Position numbers and translations under genes: made by a program. Positions 17,201-26,956 of a DNA stretch of 64,000 bases are shown piece by piece. The stretch lies in the NCBI RefSeq assembly GCF_900116375.1, contig NZ_UETB01000007.1, positions 1-64,000 of the forward strand. The letters run 5' to 3'. This DNA is from Georgenia satyanarayanai. GTDB lineage: Bacteria > Actinomycetota > Actinomycetes > Actinomycetales > Actinomycetaceae. Each line of letters starts with the position of its first letter. Position 1 is the stretch's first letter. Below the pieces are notes generated by a model, which had not been told where the DNA came from, ran no database searches, and saw nothing but the letters and a program-made list of their open reading frames with translations.

Positions 17201-18288
17201 CCGTCCGGCCCGTCGGTGGGCAGGTGCAGGTTCCCGCGGACGTCGTCGAGGTTGTGGACGACGAGCGCGGCGGCGGCCGCCTCCGCCCGTGCCTGGTCGT
17301 CACCCAGCGGGACGACGGTGACCGTGAAGTCCTTCTCCGCGCTCGCACCGCGCTGGCTCAGGGTGGCCGTGAGCGTGGCGGTCGCCGCCTCCTGCCCGAA
17401 GGGAGGCCGCGTGACGACGCCCGCCTCGGTGACGACGTCGGCGTCCGACGTGGACCAGCTGACGGCGGAGCCGCCCGCGGTGCTGCTGGGCAGCTCGAGG
17501 TCCTCGGTGACCGCACTCGTGTCACCGATGTCGAAGGCGGCGACGTCGACGGCGAGCGCCGCCGCCGCGTTCTGCGCACTGATCTGCTCGACCTCGTCCG
17601 CGCCGAGCGCGTGGTCGTAGACGCGGAAGTCGTGGACGGCGCCCGCGAAGTACGGGTCGCCGGAGTAGAGCGAGCGGCCGATGTAGTTGGCGGTCGTCGT
17701 CCCGTCGCCGATGTCGCCGGGCGTGGCGGTGATGTCGGCGTTCCGGGCGACCTCGACACCGTTCTCGTACAGGGTGCCCACGCCGTCGGCCAGCGTGTAG
17801 GTCACGTGCGTCCACACGTCGCGCGGCAGGTTGCGACCGGCGTCGGTGTTCTCCTCGGTCGACCAGTTCCCCGTCGCGATGGCGGTGCGCAGCGGGTTGC
17901 CCTCGGCGAAGAGGTAACCGTCGCCGCTGGAGTCGGTGGTGTTGCCGAGACCGTAGATGAAGTGCGCCCCGCCGAGGTCCGGGTCCACGCGCACGTCGAA
18001 GGCCACGGTGATCGCGTCGAGGTCACGCATGAGGTCGTCCGGCAGGTCGACGTAGTCGTCCACGCCGTCGAGCACGAGCCCTGCGGGACCGAGCTCGGCG
18101 CCGCCGAGGATCTCGCCGTGGCGCTCGTGGCCCGAGATGTCCTGGGCGGTGGTACCACCGTCCCCGGAGAGGGGGTAGTGGAGGACGAGCCCGTCCTCCT
18201 GGGCGGCGGCCAGCGCGGGAAGTCCCACGACCATGCCGGCGCCGAGTGCTGCAGCCGCGACCGTTGCCACGGTCCGTCTCTGTCTCAT
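14227..18288 (-). CDS. Cell-wall-anchored protein with LamG and two tandem GH43-like five-bladed propellers
   Basis: 1353 residues from ATG 18288, chosen for the AAAGGA box six bases upstream. Order: signal peptide 1-31; LamG-like domain about 34-225; two atypical bacterial Ig repeats about 232-410 (each with VTRPP/VTRPA strands); first propeller about 425-745; a third Ig repeat 755-835; second propeller about 843-1155; Big_4-like domain to about 1246; a Pro-Thr-Asp repeat linker; LPVTG at 1322-1326, a membrane helix and RRR, a typical sortase signal. Both propellers hold LRDPFIIRSPEGD (D477 and D890), NxWAPE and a GEGP/AEGP segment usual for GH43-type arabinofuranosidases/xylosidases. The two propellers are alike enough to suggest internal duplication. 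Expected to act on polymer at the cell surface; follows the GH51 gene. Confidence 0.88.
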   Translation of the reverse strand: MRQRRTVATVAAAALGAGMVVGLPALAAAQEDGLVLHYPLSGDGGTTAQDISGHERHGEILGGAELGPAGLVLDGVDDYVDLPDDLMRDLDAITVAFDVRVDPDLGGAHFIYGLGNTTDSSGDGYLFAEGNPLRTAIATGNWSTEENTDAGRNLPRDVWTHVTYTLADGVGTLYENGVEVARNADITATPGDIGDGTTTANYIGRSLYSGDPYFAGAVHDFRVYDHALGADEVEQISAQNAAAALAVDVAAFDIGDTSAVTEDLELPSSTAGGSAVSWSTSDADVVTEAGVVTRPPFGQEAATATLTATLSQRGASAEKDFTVTVVPLGDDQARAEAAAAALVVHNLDDVRGNLHLPTDGPDGASVTWESADPATVTPTGEVTRPAHGQPDVEVALTATVTIGSGVATRTLDARVPALPAPADYEGYLFSHFLGEGLQHGEQVYFALSEGNDPLAYTTLNDGEPVMVSTSGEMGLRDPFIIRSPEGDTFYQIATDLRMWNQSSGSWDEVQRHGSRNIVVWESTDLVTWSESWVAEVAPENAGNAWAPEIFYDDDLGEYVVFWASKLYDEEDADHSGDTYNRMMYATTRDFRTFSEPEVLIDAGYSVIDTTMIEHDGQVHRFSKNEANRSAENPGGKYVFQEVGSGPLADDFTVVRDAVGAGDINQGEGPLVFKSNTEERWYLFIDEYGGRGYVPFTTTDLDSGEWTMLEAGEYSFPSRFRHGTVLPVTGAEWQALQNAYGEADDATAVERDLDAVAIPNLTDVRGNITLPTEGENGTALSWVSGDEDVISPTGEVTRPAAGEEPVHVALTVTGTKGEVSDVRIFVATVQPLPEAEEPEAYFFPHFKGESTPDGEQIYFAASDGNDALDWISLNDDEVVLESTMGEEGLRDPFIIRSPEGDRFYLLATDLKTYRPGQGPDFARAQQSGSLSLMIWESTDLVTWSEQRMVEVNTPYAGNTWAPEAHYVEDLGMYAVYWASNLYETTETEGRSTLDSYNRMMVSFTRDFVTFTDPEVWIDIYREPGRGMIDSTVVEHEDTYYRFTKDERNDIMEVLLEKSPDLLRYQEGAVGTSWELITERIGSGDPLRHAEGPTAFQANPGDVNIEPGQDTWFLFQDWPPYGGGDGYVAFSCTDLDDADCWTHEPGLNLSARHGTVLPITATEHERLLREYQPDALVDAVAPVEVTTTVGQAPVLPGTVTVTYADGSTAEVPVTWADIEPGAYAEPGQFTVQGAVEGTDLPAVATVVVEDVTPTDPPTDPTDPPTDPTDPPTDPTDPPTDPTDPPTDPTDPTDPPTGPTDPSVDPSADPGASPTPPAGGGSGGLPVTGVGGALAVLALGLLLGGTALVLRRRVAG
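14400..14540 (-). repeat. In-frame DNA repeats encoding the PTDPTDPP linker
   Basis: About seven imperfect copies of a 12-21-base unit (GTCGGCGGGTCCGTCGGGTC) encode the Pro/Thr/Asp wall-spanning linker of the tandem GH43 protein. Repeat number may vary between strains through slippage. Confidence 0.85.
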
Positions 18289-18307
18289 CCGTCGTCCTTT
18301 CAAGGGG

Positions 18308-18378
18308 TCGGCGTGCGTCGTCGCACGCCGAGGTGGTGGTGGGGTGTGCCGGGGCCGGCGACGGTCGCCGGCCCCGGC
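18308..18378. terminator. Two consecutive hairpins between GH51 and GH43 genes
   Basis: A 15-bp stem (18348-18362 with 18364-18378) and a 10-bp stem (18308-18317 with 18322-18331) fill the 93-base gap after the GH51 stop. Either a terminator or an mRNA-stabilising element; no operator sequence is visible here. Confidence 0.55.
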
Positions 18379-18381
18379 GCC

Positions 18382-21300
18382 TCAGCCCTCCAGTCCGGCG
18401 CCGCGCCTGGCGCGCAGGGCCAGCCCCGCGCCGAGCAGCGCGAGGGCGACCAGGGCCAGCGGTCCCGCGAGGCCCGCCCCGGTGGCGGGGAGGCGTCCGC
18501 TGCCCGGACCGGACGAGTCGTCCGGCCCGCCGGCGGGCGGGTCGGTCGGCGTCGTCGGCTCCTCGGTCGGCCCGGGGTCCGTCGGCTCCGGGTCGGTCGG
18601 GCCGGGGTCCGTCGGCTCGGGGTCCGTCGGCTCGGGGTCCGGGTCGGCGCCGTCGACGGCGAGCCGGAGGAAGGTCACCGAGTGGGCGGGGAACTCGTAG
18701 GTGAACTCCTCACCCGCCGTCGTGATCTCCCGGTCGACAGGCACGACGGCGCCGGGGTCCGCCTTGGTGTTGACCGCGGCGGGGTCCGCGACGATCTCCG
18801 TCACCCGTGCGGTCGGGTCGACCTCCGCGTCGCTCACCGTGATGTCCGTGACCGCGGCGGTGTCGGCGGAGTTGACCACCTTGACGACGAGGTCCCCGCG
18901 GTCGGTGTCGCGGGTGACGACGTGGTGCAGGGTGCTGCTCGGCGCGGGCTCGGTGTACTCCAGGTGGAGCTCGTCGTCGAGGTAGAGACGGATGGTGGTG
19001 CCCTCCACCTCGATCCGCACGTCGTACTCCTCACCGGTGGTCAGCGAGACGTTCTCCCGCGCCGCGACCTCACCCTGACGGGCGCCGTTGGCGCGCTCGA
19101 GGACGGACCGGGTGTTGTTCCAGCCACCGATGTTCCACCAGTAGAAGTCCTCCGGGCCGCCGGCGGCGAAGCCGACGAGGAAGCCCTCGTTGCCGTCGAG
19201 CTTCGTCGCGGTGAGCTCCACGGTGTAGTTCGTCCAGTCCTCGTCGTAGGCACCGGCCGGGACCGTGCGGGCGTCCTCCACCGAGGTGGACGTCTGGCGG
19301 TACTGCCCGTCGACGACCTCCCAGGTGCCGGCGACCGGTGCCCAGTCCTCGGCGCCCGCGGAGAAGTCCTCCGCCAGCAGCACCTCGCCGTCCTCGCCCG
19401 TGACGACGAGGTCGTCGTACGCGGCGCTCGTCGCCCAGGTGGAGAGGAAGACGCCGCCGGAGGCGTCGGGCACCTCGACCTCGCCGCCCTCGAGGGCGCT
19501 CGGCACGACCTCGTGGCCGCGGTTGTTCGAGAAGAGGTGCTGGACCCAGTAGTTCGCCGTCCCCCACGACTCGTCGTTGTCGAAGTAGATGAGGTTCGCG
19601 TCGGCCCACTGCACGTGCTGGTCGTTGGCGAACAGCGGGGCGTAGGAGGCCATCTTGACGATGTCGGAGTTGCGCTCGATGCCGGTGAGGTAGGCCGCCT
19701 CCGCCAGGGCGTTGGCGAAACGGTTGCCGCGCGAGGCGTACTCACCGATGAAGACGTCCGGTCCCTCCCGGTCGTAGCTGTCGTACCGGTCGGTGTTGGC
19801 GAGGAACCAGTCGGCGTCGTTGTAGTAGTGCTCGTCGACCATGTCCGCCCCCTGCTCGGCGGCGAAGTCCCACAGCTCGTCGAACAGGTCCCCGCCCGAG
19901 GCGAAGCTGGAGTTGGAGACGATCGAGATCTCCGGGTACGCCTCGCGGATCGCGTCGTGGAACAGCGGGTAGTTCTCGAAGTACTCCCGCTGGGAGTCCT
20001 CGTTGCCCAGCCCGATGTACTGCAGGTCGAAGGGCTCGGGGTGGCCGAGCCCGGCGCGGACCGCGCCCCACTCGGTGTCGACGTCACCGGTGGCGAACTC
20101 GATGAGGTCGAGGGTGTCGTCGATGAGCGTGTCGAGGACCTCCGGGTCCTGGGTGGCCGCCGGGCCGCCACAGGCGTTGGTGCCGACCGACACGACCGGC
20201 AGCGGCAGCGCCCCGAGGTCCTCGGCGAGCATGAGGTACTCGAGGTAGCCGATGCCGTAGGTCTGGTTGTAGCCCCACCAGTTCTTGTTCGTCGCCCGCT
20301 CCTCGAGCGGACCGATGGTCTCCTTCCAGTGGTAGATGCGGGCGCGGTCCTCGTAGCCGCTGCCCTCGTAGGTGTCGTAGCTGCCCGCGATGAGGCAGCC
20401 GCCGGGGAAGCGCAGGAAGGACGGGTCGAGGTCGGCCAGCTTCTGGGTGAGGTCGGCGCGCAGGCCGTACTGCCCGTTGACCGGCCCCTCCCACGTGTCG
20501 CCCGGCATGAGGGAGACCATGTCCAGGTGCAGCACCCCGGCGGCGCCCGTCTCCACGGTCAGCCGGCCGGCGTCCGTGGTCGTGTCGGACGTGAGCGTGA
20601 CCTCGTACCTCGTCCACTCGTCCGAGCCGTCGACGGCCACGGTGGCCGTCCCGTGGACCTCGGCACCGGCGGCGTCCTCGAGGCGGACCGACAGGTCCTG
20701 GGCGGTGGCGGTGCGCGCCCAGACGGAGAACTCGTACTCGGTGCCCTCCTCCAGGGCCAGGCCCGGGGCGCTGAAGCCCTCGTTGCGGATCGCGGCGCCA
20801 GCCGCCGTCGCGTCCAGTCTCAGGTAGAAGCGGTTCGCGTCGTTGAGGCGCTCCTCGTCGGAGACCACCTCGGCGGCCGCCGAGCCACCGGCCGGCTGGA
20901 CCACCTGCCAGCCGGTGAGGCCCGTGTAGGAGGCGTTGTCGACCGCGTTGAACTCGAAGGAGCGGTTGCGGACGAGCTCGGCGTACAGGCCGCCGTCGGC
21001 GGCGTAGTTGATGTCCTCGTAGAAGAGCCCGTACAGGTCCGGGCTCATCTCGATGTCGGTGCCGTCGCCGTCGATGTGGAGGCTGGCGCGCTCCTCGGGC
21101 TCGGTGGGCTCCTCCGGCTCGGCCGGCTCCTCGGGATCGGTCGGTTCCTCCGGCTCAGGCACGGTTGCGGGAGAGATCGCGAAGTAGTCGAAGACGGCGT
21201 CGTGCGAGGGTGCTCCCCCCGGGGCGAGGGCGTAGAGCCCCACCTGGGTGATGTCGAAGGGGACCGTCACCTCCCCCGCCTCGACCCATGCCCCGTCCTG

Positions 21301-21870
21301 CCAGTAGCTCGTCGTCACGACGTCACCGGAGCGCTGCATCCGCAGCGTCTCCCCGGTGGACCCGGGACGGGGCGCGAAGGAGGCGGAGAACGCCCCCGCC
21401 ACCTCGACGTCGGTCTCGACGACGACGGGGCCCCCCTCGGCGAAGCCGACGTGCGCCAGGCCGGCCCGCACGTAGTTGTCCATGTCGGCGAGCGCGATGA
21501 GTCCCGCGCCCTGGAAGTCCTGGACGGCGGGGGCGTCGAAGGAGGTGACGGCCGTGAAGTCGCCGACGGGGACGTCGACGGTGAAGACGTTCTGGGCGTT
21601 GTTGTCCGACTGGTAGGTGTCGCCGGGCAGCGAGGCGATGGTGAGGGCCCCGTCCCCGAGGCTCCAGTCGTCGGCGGACTCGCCGTGGACGGTCCAGCGC
21701 TCGTCGAGCGCCTCGGCGTCGAACTCCTCGAGCCAGGCGTCCTCGGGCAGGACGTCGGGTGGTGCCGCTGCGGACGCCGGGGCACCGGCGAGCAGGGCGG
21801 CCGTGAGCGTGAGGGCGGTGAGTGAGGCAAGAGCTGGTGGCGCTACGGTGCGCCGCCGCGAGACAATCAT
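18382..21870 (-). CDS. Cell-wall-anchored GH51 alpha-L-arabinofuranosidase with lectin-like domains
   Basis: 1162 residues from ATG 21870 (GGAG five bases upstream). Order: signal peptide about 1-36; concanavalin-like domain about 40-245; acidic Pro/Glu linker 250-272; GH51 N-terminal part with a CBM_4_9-like insert (about 330-460); catalytic barrel with acid/base E624 in IGLGNEDSQ and nucleophile E710 in FIGEYASRG; the C-terminal beta domain, itself interrupted at about 815-975 by a second lectin-like domain; Pro-rich linker; LPATG at 1127-1131, membrane helix and basic tail. The family removes alpha-L-arabinofuranosyl groups from arabinan or arabinoxylan. It is encoded directly behind a furanose-type importer on the same strand, which fits release and uptake of arabinofuranose at the cell surface. 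Confidence 0.92.
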   Translation of the reverse strand: MIVSRRRTVAPPALASLTALTLTAALLAGAPASAAAPPDVLPEDAWLEEFDAEALDERWTVHGESADDWSLGDGALTIASLPGDTYQSDNNAQNVFTVDVPVGDFTAVTSFDAPAVQDFQGAGLIALADMDNYVRAGLAHVGFAEGGPVVVETDVEVAGAFSASFAPRPGSTGETLRMQRSGDVVTTSYWQDGAWVEAGEVTVPFDITQVGLYALAPGGAPSHDAVFDYFAISPATVPEPEEPTDPEEPAEPEEPTEPEERASLHIDGDGTDIEMSPDLYGLFYEDINYAADGGLYAELVRNRSFEFNAVDNASYTGLTGWQVVQPAGGSAAAEVVSDEERLNDANRFYLRLDATAAGAAIRNEGFSAPGLALEEGTEYEFSVWARTATAQDLSVRLEDAAGAEVHGTATVAVDGSDEWTRYEVTLTSDTTTDAGRLTVETGAAGVLHLDMVSLMPGDTWEGPVNGQYGLRADLTQKLADLDPSFLRFPGGCLIAGSYDTYEGSGYEDRARIYHWKETIGPLEERATNKNWWGYNQTYGIGYLEYLMLAEDLGALPLPVVSVGTNACGGPAATQDPEVLDTLIDDTLDLIEFATGDVDTEWGAVRAGLGHPEPFDLQYIGLGNEDSQREYFENYPLFHDAIREAYPEISIVSNSSFASGGDLFDELWDFAAEQGADMVDEHYYNDADWFLANTDRYDSYDREGPDVFIGEYASRGNRFANALAEAAYLTGIERNSDIVKMASYAPLFANDQHVQWADANLIYFDNDESWGTANYWVQHLFSNNRGHEVVPSALEGGEVEVPDASGGVFLSTWATSAAYDDLVVTGEDGEVLLAEDFSAGAEDWAPVAGTWEVVDGQYRQTSTSVEDARTVPAGAYDEDWTNYTVELTATKLDGNEGFLVGFAAGGPEDFYWWNIGGWNNTRSVLERANGARQGEVAARENVSLTTGEEYDVRIEVEGTTIRLYLDDELHLEYTEPAPSSTLHHVVTRDTDRGDLVVKVVNSADTAAVTDITVSDAEVDPTARVTEIVADPAAVNTKADPGAVVPVDREITTAGEEFTYEFPAHSVTFLRLAVDGADPDPEPTDPEPTDPGPTDPEPTDPGPTEEPTTPTDPPAGGPDDSSGPGSGRLPATGAGLAGPLALVALALLGAGLALRARRGAGLEG

Positions 21871-21952
21871 GGTGCTCCATTCGTGTGCGCGAGTGGGGTC
21901 ATGCCGTGTCGTCGTGTGTGAGGCCCTCCTTTGGTCCGGACGTCGTGCGGTG

Positions 21953-21988
21953 CGCCGGGGTGGCAGGTGGCCGCCTGCCACCCCGGCG
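21953..21988. terminator. Hairpin after the YtfQ-type transporter operon
   Basis: Perfect 15-bp GC stem with a 6-base loop directly after the second permease stop at 21997. It may end the transporter transcript or attenuate read-through into the GH51 gene. Confidence 0.65.
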
Positions 21989-21996
21989 TCGGGGGG

Positions 21997-23067
21997 TCAG
22001 CTCCTGCGCCGCACCGAGATGGCGCGCTGCAGGATGACGAAGGCGAGCAGCACGATCCCGATGAACACGCGGGTCCACCACGAGTCGAGACCCTCGCGGG
22101 CGATGAGCACCTGGATGAGGCCGTAGACGAGCACCCCCACGCCGGTGCCCAGGACGAAGCCCACGCCGCCGGCGAGGAGCGTGCCGCCGATGACGACGGC
22201 CGCGATCGCGTCGAGCTCCATCCCGATCCCGGTGAGGTTGAACCCGGACCGGGTGTAGAAGGCGAAGAGGATGCCGGCGATGCCGGCGCAGGTGCCGCTG
22301 ATGACGTACACGAGGATCCGCGTCCGCTCGCCGCCCAGCCCCATCAGCCGGACGGCCGAGCCGTCGTCCCCGCTGCCCAGCCCGTAGACGGTGCGGCCGA
22401 AGCGCGTGTAGTGCAGCAGGTAGAACGCGAGGAGGAGGACGACGGCGGCCACGATCATGCTCGAGTTGATCCGCCAGATGCTGCTGCCCTCCCCGAACTG
22501 CACGCCCCAGGAGGCCAGGTCTGCGAAGCCGGGGTCGTCGATGGCGAGGGACTGCACGCTGACGACGTTGGCCAGGCCGCGCGCGAGGAACATCACGGCG
22601 AGCGAGGCGATGAAGGGTTGGATGTCGAACACCTGGACCATGACGCCGATGAGCAGTCCGCACAGCGTGCCGATGAGGACACCGACCGCGAGCACGACGG
22701 GCAGCGGCACCCCGGCGATGAACAGCTGGGCCACCGTGAGGCCGACGAGCGCGACGACGGCCCCCACCGAGAGGTCGATGCCCCCGGTGAGGATGACGAA
22801 GGTCATCCCGACGGCGAGGACGAGCAGGTAGGAGTTGTCCACCAGCAGGTTGGAGAACAACCGCATGTTGACGAAGCTCGCGTTGTCGGTGCTGTAGCGG
22901 GCCTGGCCGACCCCGAGCATGACCACGAGCGTGGCCACGGTGCCGAGGACCGGCAGGAAGCGCCGGTCCAGCCGGCCGAGGCGTGCCCGGAGGGCGGTGG
23001 CACCGCCGGCTGCGGGGGGCGTGGCCTGGGGGCTCGCCGTCCCACGGGTCTGCGTCTGTGATCTCAC
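21997..23067 (-). CDS. yjfF: Sugar ABC permease, YjfF type (furanose importer)
   Basis: 356 residues from GTG 23067, whose GTGA overlaps the stop of the other permease. About ten hydrophobic segments; family signature VILTGGIDLSVGAVVAL and the helix SGTCAGIAGILFAFYTRSG are those of the RbsC/YtfT/YjfF permeases. Being the second of two different permeases after an ATPase and a YtfQ-like binding protein reproduces the E. coli ytfQ-ytfR-ytfT-yjfF order. The transporter is therefore expected to move furanose-form sugars; in this context L-arabinofuranose is the likely cargo. Confidence 0.88.
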   Translation of the reverse strand: MRSQTQTRGTASPQATPPAAGGATALRARLGRLDRRFLPVLGTVATLVVMLGVGQARYSTDNASFVNMRLFSNLLVDNSYLLVLAVGMTFVILTGGIDLSVGAVVALVGLTVAQLFIAGVPLPVVLAVGVLIGTLCGLLIGVMVQVFDIQPFIASLAVMFLARGLANVVSVQSLAIDDPGFADLASWGVQFGEGSSIWRINSSMIVAAVVLLLAFYLLHYTRFGRTVYGLGSGDDGSAVRLMGLGGERTRILVYVISGTCAGIAGILFAFYTRSGFNLTGIGMELDAIAAVVIGGTLLAGGVGFVLGTGVGVLVYGLIQVLIAREGLDSWWTRVFIGIVLLAFVILQRAISVRRRS

Positions 23068-24127
23068 GCTGCTGCCACCTTCTCGGGGTTGACGTCTGCC
23101 CGGGCCCGCCGCAGCTGCACGCGCTCGCGCAGGATCGGCGACGCCGCGACCGTCACGGCGATGAGGACGAGCGCCTTGAACAGCGGCGTCGTCTCCGAGG
23201 GCAGCTGGAAGATGATGACGGCCCGCTCGATGGTGCTGAGGATGAGCGCACCCACGACGACGCCACCGAGGTAGAAGCGTCCGCCGGAGAGCTTGGTGCC
23301 CCCGAGGACGACGACCATGATCGCGTCGAGCTCGCGCATGAGGCCGATGTTGTTCGCGTCGGCCGCCATCGTGGGGGCCCCGTAGACGATGCCCGCGAGC
23401 CCGGCGAGAAGCCCGGCGATGACGTAGACGATCCACGTCGTGCTGCGCGCCTTGATCCCGGACAGGCGGGAAGCCTCCCCGTTGATCCCGATCGACTCGA
23501 GGAACATGCCGAGCGCGGTCCGCCGGACCACCAGGGTGAGCAGCACGAACACCGCCAGGGCGATGACCACCGGGGTGGGGATCCCGAGGATGAAGCCCGA
23601 GCCGATCGACTTGAAGGGCGGGCTGGTGACGGTGGTGATCTGGCCCTGGGTGATGAGCATCGCGATGCCCCGCCCGGCGACCATGAGGATGAGCGTGGCG
23701 ATGAAGGGTTGGATCCCCAGGACGGTGACGAGGAACCCGTTGAAGACGCCGACGAGCGTGGCGACGAGCAGTCCGAGCCCGACGGCGGTGATCGCCGTGG
23801 CGGCACCGGGGTCCGCCGCGCCGTCGATGTACTCGAGGGAGACGGCGAGGGAGATCGCCATGACCGCGCCGACCGAGAGGTCGATGCCGCCGGTGGCGAT
23901 GACGAGGCACATGCCCAGGGCGAGCAGGAGCGGTGTCGCGCTGTTGCGCGCGATGTCGACCAGCTGGCCGAACAGGTGCCCGTCCCGGACGGTGATGTCG
24001 AGGAAGCCGGGGCTGCGCAGCCCGCAGGCGAGGACGAGGAGGACGAGGGCGACGACCGGCCAGAACATGCCGTGGCTGGAGATGTCGCGCAGCAGGTTGC
24101 GCCCTGTCCGTCGGTCGGTGGACGCGG

Positions 24128-24131
<4 letters not shown>
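23064..24131 (-). CDS. ytfT: Sugar ABC permease, YtfT type (furanose importer)
   Basis: 355 residues from ATG 24131, overlapping the ATPase stop by four bases. RbsC-type permease with VIATGGIDLSVGAVMAI, ELDAIMVVVLGGTKLSGG and about ten hydrophobic stretches. It pairs with the YjfF-type permease as a heterodimer; most RbsC-class importers use a single permease, which makes the pair diagnostic of the YtfQ class. Confidence 0.88.
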
Positions 24132-25663
<1,532 letters not shown>

Positions 25664-25696
25664 CGCCGACCTTCCGTGTGGGGACGGGTGACTGAC

Positions 25697-25752
25697 GCCG
25701 GCCCGCCACCGTGGCGGGCCGGCCACCGGCGCCGGGTCACCCCGGCGCCGGT
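25697..25752. promoter_or_regulatory. Double hairpin between ytfQ-like and ytfR-like genes
   Basis: A 13-bp stem (25697-25709 with 25711-25723) is followed by a 12-bp stem (25725-25736 with 25741-25752). Placed right after the binding-protein stop, they would favour excess binding protein over ATPase by transcript processing or partial termination (inference). Confidence 0.6.
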
Positions 25753-25758
25753 CCTGCG

Positions 25759-26754
25759 TCAGTACGGCCGCGCGTCCACGAACTCCTGCGTGATGGTCTG
25801 GTCGAAGGCGCTCTCCTCGACGAAGGTCTGCTCGGGCACCGTCTCGCCGGCGTGCACCTGGTTGATGAGCTCGGCGAGCTGGTCACCGAACACCGGGTTG
25901 CACTCGACGACGTAGTTGAACTTCCCGTCGACGAGGGCCTGGAGGCCGTCCTTGACGGCGTCCACGGTGACGATCGTGATGTCCTCGCCGGGCGTCATCC
26001 CCGCCGCCTCGATGGCCTCGATGGCGCCCAGCCCCATGTCGTCGTTGTGGGAGAAGATGAGGTCCATGTCCGGGTAGGCCTGCAGCGCGGCCTCGACGGC
26101 CGTGCGCCCCTCGGCCCGGGTGAAGTTGCCGCTCGCCTCGCCGATGACCTGGTCACCGACGACCTCGCGGAAGCCCTCCTGGCGGTCGACCTGCGCGCCG
26201 GAGCCCATCGTGCCCTGGAGCTCGAAGATCTGGGCGTCCGGGTGGTTCTCGGCCACCCACTCCCCCGCGGTGACGCCCTCGGCGCGGAAGTCCGAGCCGA
26301 TCCACGTGACGAACGGGTCCTCGACCGTGGTCTCCACGGTGCGGTCCACGAGGACGACGGGGATGCCCGCGTCCTTGATCTCCTGGAGCACCTGGTCCCA
26401 GCCGGTCTCGATGACCGGCGAGAAGGCGATGACGTCCATGTCCTGCGAGACGAAGTCGCGCAGGGCCCGGATCTGGTTCTCCTGACGCTGCTGCGCATCG
26501 ACGAAGGTGAGGTCGATGCCGTTCTCCTCGCTCAGGCTCTCCTGGACCGACTCGGTGTTGGCCGTGCGCCACCCGCTCTCGGCTCCCAGCTGGGAGAAGC
26601 CGACGCGGATGAGCTCGTCACCCCCGCCCCCGCCCGCGGTCGCACCGTCGTCGCCGCCGTCGCCGTTCCCTCCACCACAGCCGGCCAGGGCCAGCATCGC
26701 GGCCGTTGCCAGTGCCGCCGTCGCCCGCAGGCGTGCGCCTCTGCTACTGAACAT
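25759..26754 (-). CDS. ytfQ: YtfQ-like furanose-binding lipoprotein
   Basis: 331 residues from ATG 26754 with GAGGAGGAG upstream. Lipobox LALAGC followed by a Gly/Asp-rich tether. The mature domain opens VGFSQLGAESGWRTANTES, then QQRQENQIRALRDFV, PVIETGWDQVLQEIKDAGIP and FELQGTMGSGAQVDRQEGF: a segment-by-segment match to remembered E. coli YtfQ, the galactofuranose receptor. In this arabinan locus the ligand may be arabinofuranose. A pair of LacI-type operators lies 59-87 bases upstream. Confidence 0.92.
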   Translation of the reverse strand: MFSSRGARLRATAALATAAMLALAGCGGGNGDGGDDGATAGGGGGDELIRVGFSQLGAESGWRTANTESVQESLSEENGIDLTFVDAQQRQENQIRALRDFVSQDMDVIAFSPVIETGWDQVLQEIKDAGIPVVLVDRTVETTVEDPFVTWIGSDFRAEGVTAGEWVAENHPDAQIFELQGTMGSGAQVDRQEGFREVVGDQVIGEASGNFTRAEGRTAVEAALQAYPDMDLIFSHNDDMGLGAIEAIEAAGMTPGEDITIVTVDAVKDGLQALVDGKFNYVVECNPVFGDQLAELINQVHAGETVPEQTFVEESAFDQTITQEFVDARPY

Positions 26755-26812
26755 GTCTCCTCCTCGAGAGCATCGACTTCGATGCCTGTCGCACTCCGTG
26801 TGCGTGTCAGTG

Positions 26813-26841
26813 TGTTAGCGCTCTCATTGTGGGCGCTAACA
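26813..26841. promoter_or_regulatory. Paired AraR/LacI-type operators (TGTTAGCGCT...GCGCTAACA)
   Basis: TGTTAGCGCTCTCA at 26813-26826 and TGTGGGCGCTAACA at 26828-26841, each a degenerate form of the palindrome TGTTAGCGCTAACA, centres 15 bp apart. They sit between the ytfQ-like gene and the divergent LacI gene and could control both. Confidence 0.65.
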
Positions 26842-26956
26842 TGTGGTCGGTCAAGGGGTTCGGTGAAGGTCGACGGTCGAGGCGGACCGGCCTGCCGGCA
26901 CCCCACCCGGACGTGAGCAGTCGCTGCCGACACCGCTCTGACCTGCAGGGGTAACA

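Noticed and set aside
14803-21825. Open frame of 2340 codons on the + strand
   Set aside because: Runs antisense through both the tandem GH43 and GH51 genes and their gap; no domain or ribosome site, and composition is that of a shadow frame.
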